DNA of 64,000 nt from Tubiluchus corallicola (lineage: Eukaryota; Priapulida; Priapulimorpha; Priapulimorphida; Tubiluchidae): assembly GCA_030141605.1 (NCBI GenBank), contig JAQGDQ010002367.1, forward strand, positions 303,501 to 367,500, written 5' to 3'. Under the pieces are notes generated by a model. The model saw only the letters and a list, made by a program, of their open reading frames with translations, had not been told where the DNA came from and did not search any database. The stretch's first letter is position 1. Each line of letters opens with the position of its first letter. The translations under genes were made by a program, and so were the position numbers. Positions 58,866-64,000 of this stretch are shown here, one piece after another.

Positions 58866-61800
58866 CTGAAAAGAAATACAAACTATTGTTTGTTTTGGCA
58901 GTATATAAAACTAATAAACTGCGATGCAGCCGCAACACAAGCCTGAAGCAAATAGGTTCGCATTCTTCTAGACACCCAAAAATTTTTTCATCACCTACAG
59001 TAATAGAGAAAGAGAATGTACAAAGAGAAGAAGACAAAGAGAGACAGACAGAATACTCTACACAGGAATGCGGTTACAATCGTATAACCCGAAAATTGAA
59101 ACATGTATTTGAGCCCTATCAACAACATGAAAATAGACTCTATGTGTCTAGTGTCTGTGTGGAGAGATTCGGACTGAGAGTCATGAGCTCAAATACTGCT
59201 CTGTCACTAGTCATATAAGAGACAACCACGAAAACATTAATTTTGACAATTTAGTGAAGTGAGAGTTAGTATCTTTATTTTCCTTTTTCTCCTTTCCTCG
59301 CTTTTTCTAACTGTTATATTAGTTTTGATGAGTGAGCAACTAGACCTGTCAGGAAAGACACACAAAGTCATTTTGTGACACACAAAGTCATTTTGTATGT
59401 TATTCTGAAAATACCAATCAGAACAGTTTTCGTTTTAGATGTGTTGCGCAATGGATAAACCAGGGACATAAATTATACGTATTCCCAAACATTGCTGCGT
59501 GGGCGCAGAGCGATTCAGTGCCATAAAGTTAACAGTGCTCGACACAATCTCTTCTTTGTCATGGCATTAATGTTTCTCTGGGTTTCATTAATTGTTGTAA
59601 CAATGTTAGTTTTTACATTGTAGCTATGCCATCAACCAGCTGTTTGTGAAAACTCATCAATTTTCCTTATTGAAGCCGAATGTTTAAAACAAGGCCTCAC
59701 TTAGCAACAACATGTCGGGACTTACCATAACAAAGTCCAAGTCAGCTGCGTAAGGCATGTTGGAGAACGATTCCAAGACATAATTAAGGTTCTAACAGTT
59801 GAGGGCCAGAGAGAAAATGCTAAGCCACGATTGATATTGTGACGGTTTATAGGTGCCAGCCTCTATCTTACACTTTGCATGTTAGTAAAGATGAGGTGTA
59901 GTAGAATAGTCGCTCTATTCCTTGTAGTTTTCTGGATGAGGCAAATCCATTACTATTGGTGATACAAGCAAGAATAAAATTAATATAATAACTGTTTGAG
60001 ATAAACCTTTCTAACTGTTTGAGAATAACTAATTAAGATCAACCTTTTGTAAACCAAATCGAATTCGGAGAGTTTTTTTATTTAAACTCTATGATCAGTG
60101 GCATGAAATTTTTCTAGATTTTGTGCTTTGCGTTTTGATTATTGTTGAAATTTTATAGAGAAAAGTCTTTCCTTAACATTAATTGAAAGTCACGTCTCTT
60201 TGTAATAATACCCAATATTTGACTAAGTTCTTTGACAGTTTTCATGTTTGTTCTTCAAAAATTAAAGCCACGGCATACAAATTCAATCTAAATGTCAACA
60301 ACAGAGCAGGAATTCATGACTTGCTAGACTACCAATTTTGTCACGATAACCTCTTCGTTTATTTAAACCCCAAGCATTTGGGCTCAGGTTGGGGCAATTA
60401 ACTCTCCCGCGGGATTCAAGTGTTCTACTACAGCACATCATCGTCGTGCCCTTTGTAGCACTTTTGCTCAGTCAAACTCTTAATTTATGATGTAAATGTG
60501 TTGTAAATGAGCAAAGTATATTATTTAACAAAGCTTAGCTTATATAAAAAACTTACATACGTATATTACATATACAAATTTGCATACATAAATACATGTA
60601 CAAGTGCAATAATGACTATTTGGTTGAGTTCTTTACAGATTAGGACTAATAATCACCATCAGCACCAGGCACCCTTGTCAGAGTATGGAAGTTCCAGTGA
60701 GGTTCGTTAGCGATATCACTCTTTAAGTTCATCTTTATAGCTGGCTAGGGAGTTCAACAACATTTCCAATGTTAGCTCACTCACGCTGCATTGAATCTAA
60801 CTAATTATCAAATTAATTTTAATTTTAATTATTTATTTTATTTAATTGGTCAGAAGAACGTTGGTAGTTATTATGATAGTCTAGTAATCTAAGATGTTTG
60901 CTTTGTAAGCAGAAAGTCCTTACTTCAAATTCTGGCTTTGCTCCAACTTTTCACATTTCCTGTTTTTCAAGTTTGGTTTCAAAATTTAATTAATTTTGAG
61001 CTTGTACAAACCATTAATATTAATCTTGATATTATGATTAAAATGTTCATTATCTTTTGTTTGAGTAAAGTCGTCATTCATGCGGCTTCGTCGACTTGAT
61101 AAGTTTATTGTTAATCATTAAATAAAGATCAACAATCCTAAGCTCTTTTCACAATTAAAAAGTGCATTAACACTGGCTGTTACTAAATAACGATAGGTCA
61201 TGTATGTCTGGATGTTTCACACCAGCATCTTGCCGTGTGTCTATTTGGTTAAACCGAAGCTTTGAAGCCACAAAGATTACTGCCTACTCAAATTCGCCCT
61301 TTCCATACGAACGTAATAAGAATTTTGATGAAAGATTTGGCATGGGAATCCTTATATATACAAGCAGTAGCAGGTGCAGCCTTCCCATAACTATCCAATT
61401 ATGATTTCATAACATGAACTGCAAACTGGTAATTGCATTGGAAAACCGAATGCAATAAAAGGAAAGTCGACAGAGCCTTTTGTAGACTAAGGTTGAACAG
61501 AGCTGCTGCTGTTGAAGGAGGATTTGATGAGGGCTACAGACAGGCAAAAATTAACAATAGAGAGAGAAAAACCATGTCTCTGCGCTGTTACTTGTGGCAA
61601 GCAGCGCATAAGGTAATAATATAATTAAACACTATAACATATGAGAAATTACTGCTTTCGCCTTTTGTAGGTTATTAATATGTATTGTAAATAAATATAC
61701 AAGGTTGTCCAGAAAAAATAAAATAAAATAAAACTGCGAGTTTCTTGAGGATTCTGTTTATTAATACAACCGTAGGCTTATTTGTAGCAAGCGCAGCATA

Positions 61801-63270
61801 CAGTAATAACAATGATTAAACACAATGGACAAATTACTCCAATCTGCGGGTCTGTTGTAGATTCCGTTTACTATTATTGTTGCACCATAGACCTCTTCTC
61901 CTTCAACCACATGTACTCATTAACTTCTTTAAACACTAGCTTATACACATCCTCACACTCACTCACTCACTCACTTGGACTCCCGAACGTTCTCTTTCAC
62001 ACAGTGACTCTTTTTTTCTAGTATCACAGAAAACGGGTCTAACATTAGAAAAATTTCTGTTTCATGGTTACCGAACGACTGTCAATTGGAACAGATGAAA
62101 AAAATGAAATTAGTTATTAAAAATTGGATGAAACATTTTTGAAGAATACAAATAAAACAGTCTTTCCGGATAGTCAATAATGCACAGCCAGGGTCTTCCA
62201 GACAAAAACATTATCTAAAAATTCTTTAATAAACAGAAATTACAAGTCAAAAAGGCGTGCAAATTTTAAAGAGTAACAATAAATATCTATATTTTATACC
62301 CAAGAAAAAAATAGTTGAAAAATTTGTGTTTTAAAAATGTGATGTTTGAAATAGTAGTTTCCTAACAAAGAATATGAAAATTATCCAAAATTTACCAATG
62401 TGACTGAAAAAGAAATGCAGCCTTCTTTATCTGATATTTCTTTATCTGTACAACTTAAAAACAATCTATGTGCTTTTCTTCCATTTCAATCATTTCATGT
62501 CATCTATTCCAATCAAGGTATGTCGGAATTGGTCAAAAACTGAATTAATCTCATTTTAGCCCATTCTTGAGAAAAACTTTTAGAACGTTTTTCGGTTCAA
62601 GTTTTCTTACGTAATCACTTCGCTAAGACAACTTCCCCTTCTATTCTTTGTTAATGAAAATACAATTTCAAGCAACACATTTTTTAGAACATTCAGTAAA
62701 ACTAAAATATAAAACTTACAATTACGTTTTTTCTTGTGTATAAAAATATGTATCTTCATCGTTATTCGCTTAAATTTTCATGTCTTTTTGACTTGTAAAA
62801 TTTTTTGAAGAATTTTGAAGTAATGCTTTTTCTGGCCGACTTTGTACAAGTGTTGCATTTATCATGAATTTCGATCTTGATTAATCTGTCTTCTTTATTC
62901 TACATTGCAACAGTCTTTCGCGCCTTCATAAGTTATAAATATATCTGTATTTATCTAGTGCTGACAGATTACATGTTTTGTTTTAGTGAGAACATTTTTT
63001 GTAATTAATGTCTATGGTCTAAAAGTCCAATGATTGGAATGTATGCATTTGCAACAAATAAAATGATTTTATACTACTGTTATTAAATGCGTTGATTAGA
63101 TACAGTAAACATGCACCTGAACCAACTTTTAAAATCACATTACAGGCTAAATTTGGGAATTTCTCGAGTAAAACTCGAGTATTTTGTTATGGGACTTGTC
63201 GCTCTTTCAAATATCTATGGTCAGTGTGAACTTCGGTTTCGAATTCGTTTAAGATATTAGTAGGCTTTGA
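58866..63270. other. UNC93-like intron / upstream region, no recognised exon
   Basis: I scanned both strands for the missing N-terminal UNC93 segments and saw none. Short frames at 60183-60401, 61204-61404 and 61433-61624 are unassigned. A weak tRNA-like SINE scrap (box A like TCTAGTAATCTAAGA, box B like ACTTCAAATTCT) lies near 60880-60945. Confidence 0.4.
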
Positions 63271-63271
63271 A

Positions 63272-63345
63272 AGGCGCTTTAGCCTAGTGATTACGATGTC
63301 CGCTTGTGATTCAGGGGTTCTGAGTTCGAATCCCATCTACATCGG
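63272..63345 (+). repeat. tRNA-derived SINE head
   Basis: Box A (TTTAGCCTAGTGATTACG) and box B (GAGTTCGAATCCC) are spaced as in a tRNA gene, but the 5' and 3' ends do not pair as an acceptor stem, so this is a tRNA-like SINE promoter rather than a tRNA gene. The SINE body probably runs on to about 63530. Confidence 0.65.
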
Positions 63346-64000
63346 GTATTTTCGAGCCATGTACCACTTAATCAGAACTTCTGTCTTCTTCTTAATGCCT
63401 CATCATGGGGTGCTGGTGGAAGAGTGCTAGTGTACTGACACTACAAAATAAGATGCCGTAACTATTTACTTTAACACCAGACGGGGCAGGCATGAAACCA
63501 TTTTTCTTCCTTCTTCTCTTTCAAAAGGCTCAATAAATCATTAAGATTTGGATAGAAGTTACGTATATTTTATTAATATATTCGCTGGACAATGCACTGC
63601 ACCCACAACAGACATCAAGGAACGGTTGAGCAGGTACAGCATTGATGCACCAGCTATTACGATTCTGTTTTGTAACGGATGAGGAAAATGTCGCGAAAGC
63701 TGATGAGGTAATTTTATCCTACCTAATCAACAGATGCGCATGCGCCATGTAGCAAAATGCAAAAAATCGATGCTTGATACAAATCCAATACTGTACCCTA
63801 AGCATCTTTACAGTTAATCTTTCAAAATCAGCAGGAAATTTGAAAATTTACTGCTGAATTGTTATTGCTGATCCAAAAACGTCAATAATTGCTTATAAGT
63901 CTTCATGACAATAATTACTTCCTATCGAACTAAAGTATCGAAATTTCGAGTACTTCAAGTCCAGCTTTGGTTTCCGAAAGTAACTGCGAATGTTACAGTA
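63346..64000. other. SINE body and AT-rich tail of the window
   Basis: Nothing coding was seen. The part just after the tRNA-like head is probably the SINE body; its end is not defined. Confidence 0.35.

Noticed and set aside
58672-59037. 121-codon minus frame over the UNC93-like exon
   Set aside because: It is a shadow of the exon 58598-58865 in another register; the UNC93 frame is the one with conserved motifs.
61690-61740. Mariner-like end (CAAGGTTGTCCAGAAAA)
   Set aside because: Only one short end is visible, with no partner end or transposase, so no element is claimed.
63272-63345. Possible tRNA gene
   Set aside because: A and B boxes are present, but acceptor ends do not pair and the anticodon stem is poor; a tRNA-derived SINE fits better.

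Overview
The window is AT-rich animal (metazoan) DNA: multi-exon genes with GT-AG introns of 0.1 to 4 kb, whose introns and spacers are filled with degenerate non-LTR retrotransposons and short non-autonomous DNA transposons. The gene set (vault protein, GPN-loop GTPase, UNC93-like transporter, a secreted Cys-rich protein) and the CR1/L2-like LINE relics fit a non-vertebrate animal. I cannot name the phylum from the sequence. No bacterial, viral or CRISPR features were seen.

Layout. (1) 1471-17422, minus strand: the 5' two thirds of the major vault protein gene (MVP). At least 13 coding exons are legible, and the shoulder, cap-helix and cap-ring exons lie beyond the left edge. An extra in-phase exon (5312-5530) duplicates the neighbouring vault-repeat segment. 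The introns hold a pogo/mariner-like MITE (6074-6767) and two hAT-like elements (9796-10458, 11512-12204). (2) 19.1-29.4 kb: a transposon field, with at least three minus-strand CR1-like LINE copies. One is split by a 2.0-kb TTAA-flanked inverted-repeat element (27066-29072), and the original LINE reading frame can be recovered across the insertion site. (3) 30.7-32.0 kb: small inverted-repeat elements. (4) 32364-46627, plus strand: a complete ten-exon GPN1 (GPN-loop GTPase 1) gene with all G motifs. Its introns contain LINE scraps, a MITE carrying a nested hAT element with a perfect 8-bp target duplication, a TTAA element, and a 1-kb minisatellite of 36-bp units ending right at an acceptor site. 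(5) 47005 to about 49586, minus strand: a secreted-type Cys-rich protein with two internally duplicated domains, convergent with GPN1. (6) 54156-58865, minus strand: the last two exons of an UNC93-like membrane protein, separated by a 4.2-kb intron holding a piggyBac-like element; the rest lies beyond the right edge or is unrecognised. (7) 58.9-64 kb: mostly non-coding, with a tRNA-like SINE head near 63.3 kb.

The genes do not form a pathway; they are ordinary neighbours. The most notable observations are the extra vault-repeat exon in MVP, the repeat architecture and matching intron phases of the Cys-rich gene, and the repeated TTAA-flanked element family with nested insertions. I saw no clear evidence of a new multi-gene system.
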